A DNA stretch of 64,000 nucleotides from an uncultured Saprospiraceae bacterium (GCA_938007965.1 CALLMH010000057.1:1-64000); one strand, 5' to 3'. Positions 44,975 to 55,315 are shown, counted from the stretch's first letter. Notes: generated from the sequence alone by a model not told the origin. Program-made: numbers and translations.

Positions 44975-47959
44975 TTAAAAATTAAGATTAACACCGAGTG
45001 TTACTGATCTTTGAGCAAAATAGCTATTCCTTCTGTCTAATCCTGGAGAAAGTACGTCAGATGTCGTCGCGAAGTCTCTATTACCGTTATCTGCTGGCCC
45101 ACTATCAACTAAAGAAGGTTCAGGATCCGCTCCAGAATACCCCGTAATAACTAAAGGATTTTGGAAAATCAATGATAATTGTAACCCATCAAAGTAATTA
45201 TTGTTCAAATCAAAGCTTCTTCCAATAGTTAAATTATCAATTTTGATGAAATCTGCTTTCTCTACGTATAATGAACTAAACTGTGCAGCCGTCAAACCTT
45301 CAACAGCTTTGTCTGTGTTGACAAAGTTGTAAGATGTTTGAGATGCAACTCTTGGCTCGTAGAAAGCTCTGAATGTATTTACTAAGCTATGTCCAAATGC
45401 ACCTCTTACGAATGCATTCACAGACCACTTACCAAATGATATTTGATTCGTCCAACCCAATTCTAAATCTGGTGTACCATTTCCTAATACTTCAAAATCT
45501 ACATCGTCCGCTAAAGCATTTCCTTGATCAGTATTTAATACACCGTCACCGTTCACATCAGCAAATACTGGTGCTCCATCTTCACCTACGCTTTCAAATA
45601 CAGGTCCCCATATTTGTCCGATTTCTTCTCCTACTTTTACTCTTATTACGTTAGTACCGTTCTGCCCAGGAGCTCCTAAATTTGCTCTAGTTTCTGCATC
45701 TAGTACATATTCTTCTAGTGTAGTCTTATAAGTAGATAATACTAATCCAGTCGTATAGCTGAAATCAGCTCTATTCGCAACATCATAATTCAATGCTACT
45801 TCAATACCGTTGGTTTTTAGTCTACCAGCATTCTCGAATCTTCTATCCACACCGAAATCAGTAACTTCTACTGTTCTTTCTAGGATAAAATCAGAAATGT
45901 TTCTTGAGTACACATCCACTGTTGTTGAGAATTTACCTGAAGCAAATTCAATTCCAATGTTTGTTTCAGCTTTTTCCTCAAATTTCAAATCAGGATTCGC
46001 TGCTCTAAGTAACGTAGTATTTACACCACCATCATCAAGATTAACAACTTGTCTGATTTCTTGAGATAATCCACTTTGTGTAGGGAGTGATCCGGTTACA
46101 CCATAACCTACTCTTACTTTGAATTGATCAACTCCACCTAATCCTAGGTACTTGTTTAAATCAACACCTGCGCCAAAGGCAGGGAACAATCCCCATTTGT
46201 TATCCGCTCCTAATTTAGAAGATCCTTCTCTTCTTAAAGATGCGTTTAAGAATATCGCATTGTCGAAAGTATAATTCGCTCTTCCAAAAAATGCGATGAT
46301 TTTGTTATCAACTGATGCATTACTATTGGCATTAATAAATCCAGCTCTTTGTAAATCTTGTGATGTCTCAATAACATTTAAGAAATCAAGATCATTATTA
46401 GGAAAATCTCCTAAACTGAAGAAATTATCTGTAAAGTCATCCTCTTGGTAAGAATATCCACCCGTTACAGAGAAATTGGAATCTCCTATATCAGATGTAT
46501 ACGTTGCATATGCTTCGTATAAATTAAATGTAGCGTTACTTTCATAGAATTCTGCTTGTCCCTTTCTTGTTGGACTCGTTGCATTACCGTTGAACAATGA
46601 AGTCGTTGGGTAGTATATTCTATTTGCATAATCTGTAGTCTGTTTTGCTACTCTAAAGTTAGCTACCAACTTATCAGTTATGTTGTATCCTAAAGTTGCT
46701 CCATAGTTGAATTCATTTCGTTCTCCATTATTTGTATTTTGATTTACAATAGATGCAGGGTTGAAACTATCGAATAAACCTAATGTCTCGAAAAATCCTC
46801 CAAATTGCTCTGAATTAAAAGGGAATGGTGAGTTCTCTCCAAGAACAGGTGCAGTAGGGTTATACAGAACAGCATATCTAAGACCTTCAGAAAATCCATT
46901 TTGTTGGTCTCTCTTAGTGTATGACGTATTAAAATCAATTCTCAGCTTATCATTCAAAGCTCTTGTACTGAAATTCATTCTAGTATTAAATTGATCAAAA
47001 CCAGAGTTTTGTAAAATACCGTCTACCTGTCTTACGTTCGCAGCTATTCTAAAGTTAGATGATGTGCCGATTCCACCAGAAGCAGAAAGTCCATGAAGAT
47101 TGCTAAATCCAGGTCTTGTAACTTCATCTAACCAGTCCGTCTGAGATCCTAAATCAGTTCCTCCAGCTGCAACAAATTCTGATGCATCCATTATAGATAC
47201 AGAATTTACTGGGCTTGAAGTAGCGAGCTGACCATTGTATGTCAATTTGATCTTGTCGCTAGCTGTTCCTTTTTTCGTAGTCACTATGATCACACCAGAT
47301 GATCCTCTTGATCCATAGATTGCGGCAGCTGATCCATCTTTCAATACATTGATGTTTTCGATATCATTTGGATCCACATTATCTAATGATGCTCCGATGA
47401 TACCATCTACCACGATCAATGGCTCAGTGTTCGCTCCTACTGTTGATATGCCTCTAAGTCTAATAGTGGACGCTCCGTTTGGATCACCACCTCTGTTATA
47501 AACTTGAAGACCGGCAACTTTTCCTTGCAGCAGTTGTGCTGGATCAGTAATCGCACCTTGATTGAAGTCTTCATTGTCTAATTTTACAACAGCAGAAGTA
47601 ATTTCTTTTTCGCTTTGTGAGCCGTAACCTACAACAACGATTTCATCTAGTAGCGTACCCGCCCCTAGTGCAACATTGATGGTACTTCTACCATCTATAT
47701 TGATAGATTGATTTGCATAACCAGCATAAGAGATCTCAAGAACATTAGATCCCGCTGGGACATTGAGTGAGTAACTACCGTCGATATCGGTAATCGTACC
47801 GATCGATGTGCCTTGCACCAATACATTAGCACCGATTAAAGTCTCGTTTGTACTGGCGTCTGACACTACACCTGATACCGTAGTCTGGGAATATCCCGCA
47901 ACTACAACAAACAAGAGCAACGAAAGGACCGACAAACATTTTGTGGCAATTCTTTTCAT
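44975..47959 (-). CDS. SusC/RagA family TonB-dependent outer-membrane transporter
   Basis: A 994-residue channel that imports nutrients across the outer membrane with TonB energy. After a signal peptide (1-24) it has a carboxypeptidase-regulatory-like domain (about 26-110), the TonB box region ending LDEIVVVGYG, the plug domain with LIVVDGIIGASLDNVDPNDIENINVLKDG and YGSRGSSGVIIVTTKKG, and a 22-strand barrel ending in VNLNF. Complete and of normal length. It heads the locus and is separated from the divergent esterase gene by 442 bases that should hold both promoters. Confidence 0.96.
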   Translation of the reverse strand: MKRIATKCLSVLSLLLFVVVAGYSQTTVSGVVSDASTNETLIGANVLVQGTSIGTITDIDGSYSLNVPAGSNVLEISYAGYANQSINIDGRSTINVALGAGTLLDEIVVVGYGSQSEKEITSAVVKLDNEDFNQGAITDPAQLLQGKVAGLQVYNRGGDPNGASTIRLRGISTVGANTEPLIVVDGIIGASLDNVDPNDIENINVLKDGSAAAIYGSRGSSGVIIVTTKKGTASDKIKLTYNGQLATSSPVNSVSIMDASEFVAAGGTDLGSQTDWLDEVTRPGFSNLHGLSASGGIGTSSNFRIAANVRQVDGILQNSGFDQFNTRMNFSTRALNDKLRIDFNTSYTKRDQQNGFSEGLRYAVLYNPTAPVLGENSPFPFNSEQFGGFFETLGLFDSFNPASIVNQNTNNGERNEFNYGATLGYNITDKLVANFRVAKQTTDYANRIYYPTTSLFNGNATSPTRKGQAEFYESNATFNLYEAYATYTSDIGDSNFSVTGGYSYQEDDFTDNFFSLGDFPNNDLDFLNVIETSQDLQRAGFINANSNASVDNKIIAFFGRANYTFDNAIFLNASLRREGSSKLGADNKWGLFPAFGAGVDLNKYLGLGGVDQFKVRVGYGVTGSLPTQSGLSQEIRQVVNLDDGGVNTTLLRAANPDLKFEEKAETNIGIEFASGKFSTTVDVYSRNISDFILERTVEVTDFGVDRRFENAGRLKTNGIEVALNYDVANRADFSYTTGLVLSTYKTTLEEYVLDAETRANLGAPGQNGTNVIRVKVGEEIGQIWGPVFESVGEDGAPVFADVNGDGVLNTDQGNALADDVDFEVLGNGTPDLELGWTNQISFGKWSVNAFVRGAFGHSLVNTFRAFYEPRVASQTSYNFVNTDKAVEGLTAAQFSSLYVEKADFIKIDNLTIGRSFDLNNNYFDGLQLSLIFQNPLVITGYSGADPEPSLVDSGPADNGNRDFATTSDVLSPGLDRRNSYFAQRSVTLGVNLNF

Positions 47960-48401
47960 ACGTTTTAGATTGTTTTTAGTAAAGTAAATAATTTAGTATA
48001 AATTTAGTAGTGATCTAAAATCACAAGTCGCAAGTTGTAAATTTATATCCAAAAAATATGCATGTCATAGCATTAATTTTATTTCACAATTGATTGTCGT
48101 TATATTATTCCACTTAATTCACAATTCACTACTTATTGTTTTTTAATCAGTTATGTAAACAATTTGTCAATATCCCGCTCTTAAGAATCATATTAAGATT
48201 TTCTTCACATTTGTTGAAATAAAGGTTTCTGTACTCACAATTCGATTAATTCTTGATAAATTGCACTATAAAACGAACCCTTGTCCTATCATATCTATTT
48301 ATAATTTATCATCTTATTTTGACGCTGGCGCAATTTCTAGAAAGATAAATAACATAGAAACAAATGAAGATGTCCATTTTTAAAAATTAAATATATATAA
48401 A
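47960..48401. other. Divergent promoter region between SusC and the esterase
   Basis: These 442 AT-rich bases carry the start signals of the SusC operon and the plus-strand esterase gene. No convincing full promoter, ECF-sigma site or hairpin was found. No sigma/anti-sigma or hybrid two-component regulator gene adjoins it, unlike many Sus-type loci. Confidence 0.45.
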
Positions 48402-49616
48402 ATGAAAAATTTATTCAGTTGCATCTTATTGCTTTTCTCAGTAAGTCTTGTAAGTCAAAACGAATCCTGTGATGGAGTAAGATATATAGATGATGTTTTC
48501 ACAGAAGTAACATCTACTACTGGGTTGAAATATGGAGAAAATTCAGAAATTTTTGGAACATTCAGAGAATTATTTCTCGATGTCTATGAACCCACTGGTG
48601 ATGTAGCTGACAATAGACCTGTAGTTATATTTGCATTTGGAGGCAGCTATATCCAAGGAGAACGAGATGACGTCGCATTCTTATGTGAATCATTTGCAAG
48701 GAAAGGATATGTAGCGGTTACTATTGACTACAGATTATTTGATGGCCCCCTATTTCCACCACCGAATGATATACAGATGACAGAGGTCGTCATCAAAAGT
48801 GTAGGAGATATGAAAGCGGCGATTAGGTATCTAAGACAAGATGCTGACACCGGAAATACGTTCCGAATAGACCCTAACATGATCATCGTTGGTGGGATTT
48901 CTGCTGGATCAATTACGGCTTGTCATACTGCTGTATTAGATAGTACTGATGTATTTCCAGAGAACATCCAAGTCATCATAGATGCTGAGGGTGGACTCGA
49001 AGGATCAACCAATGATCTAGAATATAGCTCAGAAGTCCAAGGTTATATTAATTACTCTGGCGGTTTAGCTGATGCTTCATGGATCGACGAAAATGATCCA
49101 CCTTTTTATTCTGTACACGATGAATTTGATGATACTGTGCCGTACGGAGAAGGATTCGCTTCTGTATTCGGTATAGATATAATATATATGGAGGGAAGTA
49201 AGATCCTACAGGAAACGGCTGACAGTTTAGATATTGACAATCAGCTGAAAACGATAGAAGATAGCCCTATCCATGTAAGCTATTTTGCGATCCCTACAAA
49301 TGCTGGGGCCGTAATCAATGAGTCTGCACAATTTGTTTCAAATATTATCTGTGAATCACCTAATGCTATCAATGAACAACAAGTGATATCGCAAATCATA
49401 TTCCCAAACCCTGCAAGTGAAATGATATATATCGATTCCAATGAGGGCAATCTATATACAGTACATATTTATAATACTTGGGGACAAAGAGTACTTTCTG
49501 AAGCAAACACGAATCAGATAAATATATCAAGTTTAAGCATTGGCAATTATAGCGTGCAGGTAATCGATCCATCGACAAATGAACAGAACAGTCAAATGAT
49601 ATCTATAATAAGATAG
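48402..49616 (+). CDS. T9SS-exported alpha/beta-hydrolase (carboxylesterase-like)
   Basis: A 404-residue secreted esterase or lipase. It has a signal peptide (1-18), an alpha/beta-hydrolase domain with oxyanion-region FAFGGSYIQGERDD, nucleophile Ser167 in GGISAGS, likely Asp near 245 in DDTVPYG and likely His near 293 in SPIHVSYF, and a T9SS sorting domain (about 325-404) starting FPNPASEM. It is divergent from the SusC operon and may remove acyl groups from substrates of that locus, which is inference. A strong terminator follows. Confidence 0.87.
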   Translation: MKNLFSCILLLFSVSLVSQNESCDGVRYIDDVFTEVTSTTGLKYGENSEIFGTFRELFLDVYEPTGDVADNRPVVIFAFGGSYIQGERDDVAFLCESFARKGYVAVTIDYRLFDGPLFPPPNDIQMTEVVIKSVGDMKAAIRYLRQDADTGNTFRIDPNMIIVGGISAGSITACHTAVLDSTDVFPENIQVIIDAEGGLEGSTNDLEYSSEVQGYINYSGGLADASWIDENDPPFYSVHDEFDDTVPYGEGFASVFGIDIIYMEGSKILQETADSLDIDNQLKTIEDSPIHVSYFAIPTNAGAVINESAQFVSNIICESPNAINEQQVISQIIFPNPASEMIYIDSNEGNLYTVHIYNTWGQRVLSEANTNQINISSLSIGNYSVQVIDPSTNEQNSQMISIIR

Positions 49617-49640
49617 CAAAGACAGTTCATTATCATAACT

Positions 49641-49674
49641 AAAAGGCAATCTTGAATCATACAAGGTTGCCTTT
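49641..49674 (+). terminator. Rho-independent terminator of the esterase gene
   Basis: aaaggcaatctt (49642-49653 region) pairs with aaggttgccttt over 12 positions with one wobble, followed by a run of T residues. It begins about 25 bases after the esterase stop codon. Confidence 0.85.
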
Positions 49675-49693
49675 TTTAGATTAGGGATGTCGA

Positions 49694-49720
49694 GGGATAT
49701 TCAGTAGATCTGAATATCCC
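49694..49720. repeat. Hairpin of the ggatattc family, copy 2
   Basis: gggatattcag (49694-49704) and ctgaatatccc (49710-49720) are exact inverted copies around a five-base loop. It is the most perfect of three related hairpins in the window (see 9929-9952 and 63607-63631). Confidence 0.7.
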
Positions 49721-49909
49721 TATTTATATAGCTCTTCACTCCGCTTACTGCTGAATGAATACCCCGTTTACGCGTGATTTTACGTAAATAAGAGGTGATA
49801 AATTTCAACCTAAACTTCCACTCGCCGTTAGGGCTTTCATTTTTGGCTTGACCCAAAAACGAAACAAAAAACTCAAGACTTTACCTGACTTTTAACGCTA
49901 TTGGGATCA

Positions 49910-49974
49910 CATTTTGACTAAACTTGCAAAACTCGCTTACGCTCAGACAGTTGCAAGTTCTTAACGCCAAAATG
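49910..49974. repeat. Nested inverted repeat in the 49.6-50.4 kb intergenic region
   Basis: An inner exact pair aacttgcaa (49921-49929) and ttgcaagtt (49951-49959) is enclosed by an outer exact pair cattttg (49910-49916) and caaaatg (49968-49974), with short unpaired bases between. The two stems together would fold into a long hairpin. Function is unknown. Confidence 0.6.
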
Positions 49975-50275
49975 AAATCCAAATACCTAAGCCAGCTAAG
50001 GTCAATTTAATTTCTGCCACAAATTAATGCTCCTTGAAAGTGATATAGTTTTAATATTGTCCTTACTTCTGAATAACCCTCCTTATTTCATAACAGGTCT
50101 ATCTAACTACTTCTGAAAAGATTAGCCTGCGCATTGGTTTTGTAGCCAGAAAACGGTGCTATCGTCTATCAATCTTATCAGCCGCTCGCCCAAGAGTGGC
50201 TTGCTACGAAGAAACAAACGTGCGTAGGCATTTTGCAATATTTACACGCATAAAATTAAATCCAAATACCTAAGC
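49970..50275. repeat. Pair of 24-bp near-identical direct repeats
   Basis: The segment ending aaatccaaatacctaagcc occurs at 49970-49993 and again at 50252-50275, differing at one of 24 positions. The 282 bases from one copy to the next contain the 105-bp inverted repeat at 50125-50229, so the copies may mark the borders of an inserted or duplicated unit. Confidence 0.65.
50125..50229. repeat. About 105-bp imperfect palindrome, GC-rich
   Basis: gcctgcgca (50125-50133) pairs with tgcgtaggc (50221-50229) with one mismatch, and further inward the arms continue to pair imperfectly through gtagcc/gctac and the aaac/gttt words. Part of the right arm (gtggcttgc...aaacg..gtgcg) resembles the complement of the repeat at 10595-10649. 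It may be a REP- or MITE-like element. Confidence 0.5.
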
Positions 50276-50400
50276 CCGATAAGTCATTAGCGAATATAGA
50301 CATAAAAATAGCACTACCCTTCTCATCTCGCACTAAGAGTATATTGCTAGAATAATCCAATCCTCAGTTTAGCATTCTGCGCTTTTGAAAACAATCTTTC

Positions 50401-50408
50401 TATCTTTG
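50401..50408 (+). promoter_or_regulatory. Candidate -7 promoter element upstream of purD
   Basis: tatctttg matches TAnnTTTG and ends 33 bases before the purD ATG. A TTTG lies at 50384-50387, but the spacing is shorter than the usual -33 to -7 distance. Confidence 0.35.
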
Positions 50409-50441
50409 TCGATGTATTGATACAAAACTAAGATATAATAA

Positions 50442-51710
50442 ATGAATGTACTCATATTAGGATCAGGAGGAAGAGAACATGCGCTGAGCTGGAAAATAGC
50501 ACAAAGTCCTATTTTGGATAATATTTATATTGCGCCTGGCAATGCTGGCACTCAGGATATCGGGCAGAATATACCTCTCGACATATTAGACTTTGATGCA
50601 ATTGCTGATTTTTCTATAAATGAACAGATTGATATCATTATTGTAGGGCCAGAAGCGCCATTAGTCGCTGGTATTTTTGATTATTTTCAAGATCGAGAAG
50701 ATACTAAGCATATCAAAGTAATAGGTCCATCACTCGAAGGATCAAAACTAGAAGGAAGTAAGTCCTACGGTAAAGTATTCATGATGGAAAATGATATTCC
50801 TACCGCAGCTTACGGAGAATTCACATCACAGACATTGGATGGTGGGATCGCCCATCTGCGTGCACATAAAGCTCCTTATGTACTCAAGGCTGATGGTCTG
50901 GCAGCGGGAAAAGGGGTACTCATCTTAGACAGTATAGAGGAAGCCGAACAGGAACTCAAAGAAATGCTTTCTGGAAAATTTGGGGATGCATCCTCTACAG
51001 TAGTCATAGAAGAATTCTTGGATGGTATCGAATTCTCAGTATTCGTACTGACAGATGGTACTAGATATAAAGTACTGCCCGTCGCCAAGGATTATAAGAG
51101 AATAGGAGAAGGAGATACAGGACTTAATACTGGCGGTATGGGCGCCGTATCACCTGTGCCATTCGTAGATGATGCGATGATGAAGAAAGTAGAAGAAAGA
51201 ATTATCAAGCCTACTATCTCAGGACTTCAGAAAAGAGATATCGCTTATACTGGATTTGTCTTTATAGGTCTGATCAGCGTAGAAGGTGAACCGAAAGTAA
51301 TCGAATACAACTGTAGAATGGGTGATCCAGAAACAGAAGTAGTCATGCCAAGGATAGACTCCGATTTCTTACCTATAATAGCAGCTTTAGGCACAGACGA
51401 ATTTGATGATCTGCCACTTGATCATGACCCTAGATCTTGTGCGGCGGTCATGTTGGTTTCTGGAGGATATCCTGAAGCATATGAAAAAGGGAAATCGATC
51501 ACAGCAATAGAAAAAGTAGAAGATAGTATCGTGTTCCATGCAGGAACAAAGCAAGTTGGTGAGGAGATAGTGACTAACGGAGGGAGAGTAATCGCAGTTA
51601 GTTCTTACGGGGACGATACAACTGAGGCGGTCGCAATCTCTATGAAAAATGCAGCGATAATTACGTTCGACAAGAAAAATTATAGAAAAGACATTGGTTT
51701 TGATTTGTAG
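50442..51710 (+). CDS. purD: Phosphoribosylamine-glycine ligase (PurD)
   Basis: A 422-residue ATP-grasp enzyme that joins glycine to 5-phosphoribosylamine in step two of purine synthesis. Visible motifs are NVLILGSGGREHALSW at the N-terminus, GPEAPLVAGI, the ATP-grasp core with YVLKADGLAAGKGVLI, VIEEFLDGIEFSVFVLTDG, TGLNTGGMGAVSPVPF and the signature YNCRMGDPETEVVMPR. Length is normal. It lies in a plus-strand run of housekeeping genes, 123 bases ahead of murF-alr. Confidence 0.96.
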   Translation: MNVLILGSGGREHALSWKIAQSPILDNIYIAPGNAGTQDIGQNIPLDILDFDAIADFSINEQIDIIIVGPEAPLVAGIFDYFQDREDTKHIKVIGPSLEGSKLEGSKSYGKVFMMENDIPTAAYGEFTSQTLDGGIAHLRAHKAPYVLKADGLAAGKGVLILDSIEEAEQELKEMLSGKFGDASSTVVIEEFLDGIEFSVFVLTDGTRYKVLPVAKDYKRIGEGDTGLNTGGMGAVSPVPFVDDAMMKKVEERIIKPTISGLQKRDIAYTGFVFIGLISVEGEPKVIEYNCRMGDPETEVVMPRIDSDFLPIIAALGTDEFDDLPLDHDPRSCAAVMLVSGGYPEAYEKGKSITAIEKVEDSIVFHAGTKQVGEEIVTNGGRVIAVSSYGDDTTEAVAISMKNAAIITFDKKNYRKDIGFDL

Positions 51711-51833
51711 ATAGATTGTACTGGAATCATTATTCTATTGACCAATCACATAAATCATATGGGAGATAAAGTACTAAAAGACGAAAATCGATAAAAAATC
51801 ATCGAATACTAAGTTCCAGCATTTATTCAAACA

Positions 51834-54293
51834 ATGAAGTATCTAATATCAGAAATAGCTAAAATTCTTCAAATCGATTCATTTGATTTGAAGTTAAAGT
51901 CTACGATAAAGGCTGTTTCGGTGGATACTCGGCAGATAAGTTCTGCACAGCACACGTTGTTTTTTGCTTTGCCAGGTACCATGAGTGATGGGCACACTTA
52001 TATCTCGAATGCCTACGAATTGGGCGTCAGAAACTTCGTGATCACTGACAGATCATACAAAAGTGAATATACTGATGCCAATTACATCCTAGTCGACGAC
52101 ACATTGAAATCTCTTCAAGAGCTAGCCACATATCACAGAAGATCATTTCCTAAGCTTAAGAAAATAGGAATCACAGGTAGTAATGGCAAGACAATCGTCA
52201 AAGAGTGGCTCTATCAAATGCTGCACGATAAGTATGTGATCGTAAAAAGCCCAAAAAGTTACAACTCACAGATTGGCATGGCCCTGTCGATCCTTGCTAT
52301 AGAAGACTATCATGAAATAGGGCTGTTTGAAGCAGGTATTTCTCAAAAAGGCGAGATGATCAATCATCTGAATATGTTGCAACCAGATGTAGGTTTGATT
52401 ACGAATATCGGGGCTGCACACTCAGAAGGATTTGATTCTGATAAGGAGAAAACTGCAGAGAAAATGATCCTCTTCAGATCAGTAGATACGATTGTATATA
52501 GGACTAACTTCTCAGATATTGATGATTGTTACAATGAACAGTATCGCGATATAGATGCTTTCACATGGAGCACCATGGGTAAGGGAGATATTGAAGTGCA
52601 TGAAAATTCGACAACCAATAAAGAAAGGAAAATAGTCTTCAAATATAAAGGACAAAAACATCAATTACATTTTCATTTGATTGACCTTCCTTCATTTGAA
52701 AATGTGATGCATTGTGTAGCACTGATGTTGCATCTCAATATCCCCGTAAGTGAATTGCAAGAAAGAGTCAACCGTGTTTCTGGTCTAAAAATGCGATTGG
52801 AAATGCAGGCTGGCATTCAGAATACGATCATAGTAAATGATGCTTACAGCGCTGATTTGGATTCCTATTCCTATGGTGTGGAATTCTTGAGTCAGCATGC
52901 GCCCGAAAGAAAGAAACTTGCCATTATAAGTGCATTTGATCAATCGGGGATGACGGAGGTAGATGTATTTGCAAGCATAATAGAGAAGAGCCGAATGTGG
53001 AGCTTGGCAGAACTCATCTATATTTCAGAAAACGAATTTGATATCGATACACACGGAATCAAGGTGACGTTCTACAAATCAAAAGAAGCCTTTCTATCAG
53101 CTCTTCCCAACATTCCCATAAAAAATCGGGGAATCTTGATCAAAGGAGCACGAAAATATAAGCTCGAAGATATTAGTCGTCGATTGATGGAAAAAAGCCA
53201 TAGCGCTGAACTGAGTATTGATCTGAATGCACTAGAGCAAAACCTTAGGATCTATAAATCATACTTGAAACCTTCAACTGGGATCATAGCCGTGGTCAAA
53301 GCATCCGCCTATGGGTCAGGATCGGAAGAGGTGGCTAGACTTCTCGAAAGAAACGGAGTAGACTACTTTGCCGTCGCTTTTGCGGATGAAGGAATCACGC
53401 TCCGACTGGCTGGAATCAATATACCCATCATGGTACTCAATCCCGATATCACTTCTCTGGCAGATATGTACCGATATGACTTAGAACCGGAAATATATAG
53501 TCTGGAGCAACTTGATCGGGTCATAGAATTCAGCAACCAATCTAAAAAATCTCTACCTATTCATATAAAATTAGACACTGGAATGCATCGCTTGGGATTC
53601 CAAGGCAGCGATCTAGCAGAAGTATCTAACCTAATAAAAAATACAAGCATAGAGGTAAAAAGTGTATTTAGTCACCTCGCAAGTAGCGAAGATTCGGATG
53701 ATGATGTGTATACAAAAGGTCAATTTGAGTTGTTTGATAGATATTACGATGAGATAACGGCATCGCTCAAAGCTAAACCAGCAAAACATATATTAAATTC
53801 TGGAGGCATCTCAAGGTTTCCAGATAGGCAATATGATTATGTGAGATTAGGAATTGGTCTGTATGGCATTGATAAGAATCCTGAGATCGGAGGATCATTG
53901 ATAAAGGCACATAAGCTATCCGCTAGTCTGATACAGATCAAAGAACTGAAAGCAGGACAGAGCGTAGGATATAATCGAAAGACCATCCTCGATAAGGACA
54001 CCAAAATCGGAATCGTAAACATCGGCTATGCAGATGGAGTGATGCGTAATATAGGTGATCGCAATTATTCTTTTATGATCAATGGAAGGAAAGCGGCTAT
54101 CTTAGGCAATGTGTGTATGGATCTTACGATTGTAGACTTGACGGATGTTTTGGACCCTATTATTGGAGATAAGGTTATCATTTTTGATGAATTACATCAT
54201 ATTGAGAATTTATCAAGAGCGGCAGGAACGATACCTTATGAGATATTAAGTCGTATATCGAGTAGGGTGTTACGGAAGTTTTTGAGAGAGTAG
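51834..54293 (+). CDS. Bifunctional MurF ligase / alanine racemase
   Basis: An 819-residue fusion of two peptidoglycan precursor enzymes. Residues 1-450 are MurF, which adds D-Ala-D-Ala to the UDP-MurNAc-tripeptide; the ATP loop GITGSNGKT lies near 112-120 and KSYNSQIGMALS follows. Residues about 455-819 are a PLP-dependent alanine racemase making D-alanine, with the cofactor Lys489 in VVKASAYGSG, the catalytic Tyr in SVGYNRKT and NVCMDLTIVDL. This fusion is a known Bacteroidota feature; the MurF half often has reduced linker regions. The two activities supply and use D-alanine in one chain. Confidence 0.95.
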   Translation: MKYLISEIAKILQIDSFDLKLKSTIKAVSVDTRQISSAQHTLFFALPGTMSDGHTYISNAYELGVRNFVITDRSYKSEYTDANYILVDDTLKSLQELATYHRRSFPKLKKIGITGSNGKTIVKEWLYQMLHDKYVIVKSPKSYNSQIGMALSILAIEDYHEIGLFEAGISQKGEMINHLNMLQPDVGLITNIGAAHSEGFDSDKEKTAEKMILFRSVDTIVYRTNFSDIDDCYNEQYRDIDAFTWSTMGKGDIEVHENSTTNKERKIVFKYKGQKHQLHFHLIDLPSFENVMHCVALMLHLNIPVSELQERVNRVSGLKMRLEMQAGIQNTIIVNDAYSADLDSYSYGVEFLSQHAPERKKLAIISAFDQSGMTEVDVFASIIEKSRMWSLAELIYISENEFDIDTHGIKVTFYKSKEAFLSALPNIPIKNRGILIKGARKYKLEDISRRLMEKSHSAELSIDLNALEQNLRIYKSYLKPSTGIIAVVKASAYGSGSEEVARLLERNGVDYFAVAFADEGITLRLAGINIPIMVLNPDITSLADMYRYDLEPEIYSLEQLDRVIEFSNQSKKSLPIHIKLDTGMHRLGFQGSDLAEVSNLIKNTSIEVKSVFSHLASSEDSDDDVYTKGQFELFDRYYDEITASLKAKPAKHILNSGGISRFPDRQYDYVRLGIGLYGIDKNPEIGGSLIKAHKLSASLIQIKELKAGQSVGYNRKTILDKDTKIGIVNIGYADGVMRNIGDRNYSFMINGRKAAILGNVCMDLTIVDLTDVLDPIIGDKVIIFDELHHIENLSRAAGTIPYEILSRISSRVLRKFLRE

Positions 54294-54446
54294 CAAGAGA
54301 TGTCGGAGCTCTTGGATAACTATGACTTAGATATTGCTCTAGAGTTTTAGAAAATTATTTTGTGCATTTTGTCATACATACAAGTTAGAAATGGAAATAA
54401 AAGCATAAAACAAAATCCTTATCTTTAAAATCAGACATCATTTACA

Positions 54447-55051
54447 ATGAAAGAAGATAACCAAAACATCATAAAGGAACCTTCCGCTGAGTATGGCAAT
54501 CCATATACTTATGCCGATTATGCTAAGTTTGAATTTGATGAAATGGTAGAACTGATTAAGGGAAAGATCTTTAAGATGAGTCCACCTCCCAAGTCTTATC
54601 ACCAAGAGATTCTAATGAACCTTAGTAGGTTGGTTGCGAACTTTCTAGTTGGAAGATCGTGCAAAGTATATCCAGCGCCATTTGATGTTATTTTACCATT
54701 CAATTTAAAAGATAAAAATAAGGCGCAATCAGCAGTCCAGCCTGACATCTCAGTTGTCTGTAACCTATCAAAAATTGAAGATGCTGGATGCGTCGGCGCT
54801 CCAGATTGGTAATAGAGATATTATCTGACAGCACATCCAAAACGGACTTGAATGACAAGTACGATTTGTATGAAGAAGCTGGGGTCAAAGAGTATTGGAT
54901 TGTCTACCCTAAAGATTATATTGTTCAGATATTCGTTCTTGTAAATGGAGTCTATGAACGAAGACCCGCCATGACCCGTAATGATAAAGTTTATTCTTAT
55001 ACAATGCCAAATCTTAAAATTGATTTGAGTGAGGTGTTTCCAGTACAGTGA
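54447..55051 (+). pseudogene. Uma2 family endonuclease gene broken by a one-base frameshift
   Basis: The first frame (54447-54812) encodes the N-terminal part of a Uma2/DUF820 restriction-like nuclease, including FDEMVELIKGKIFKMSPPP, HQEIL, AVQPDISVV and CVGAPD. It then hits a stop. The next frame continues with LVIEILSDSTSKTDLNDKYDLYEEAGVKEYW and runs to 55051. The normal motif would read GAPDLVIEIL. One missing T in the TT at 54806-54807 explains the shift exactly. All catalytic blocks (Glu, Asp in QPDI, Glu-x-Leu, Lys-Tyr) are otherwise intact, so this is either very recent decay or a sequencing error. Confidence 0.88.
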
Positions 55052-55219
55052 TTTTTCCTGCGATAGATTAGTTTTTAACTATAGATATCGAAGTCTTCAA
55101 GACTTTAGACATCTACACAAAAGAATTCACGACATAGTATGGCTAAGTCTAAAGTCTATAAATCAATGGTATAAATCTAGATTTTCCCGCCCCACATTAT
55201 CAACAACATTCATTTTCAT

Positions 55220-55227
55220 TACATTTG
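55220..55227 (+). promoter_or_regulatory. Candidate -7 promoter element upstream of fumC
   Basis: tacatttg matches TAnnTTTG and lies 88 bases before the preferred fumC ATG. No well-spaced -33 element was seen. Confidence 0.35.
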
Positions 55228-55315
55228 CGGTAAGTTGAAGAACAGACGATGATATTGTATGTTATTCAGCTGAACACAATCACATTCCTAAAGGATATAA
55301 ATCTAAAAATTGACC

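Noticed and set aside
49910-50275. Integron attC site or gene cassette array
   Set aside because: The inverted repeats have the right general shape, but the RYYYAAC and GTTRRRY core sites are not properly placed, and no integrase is present.
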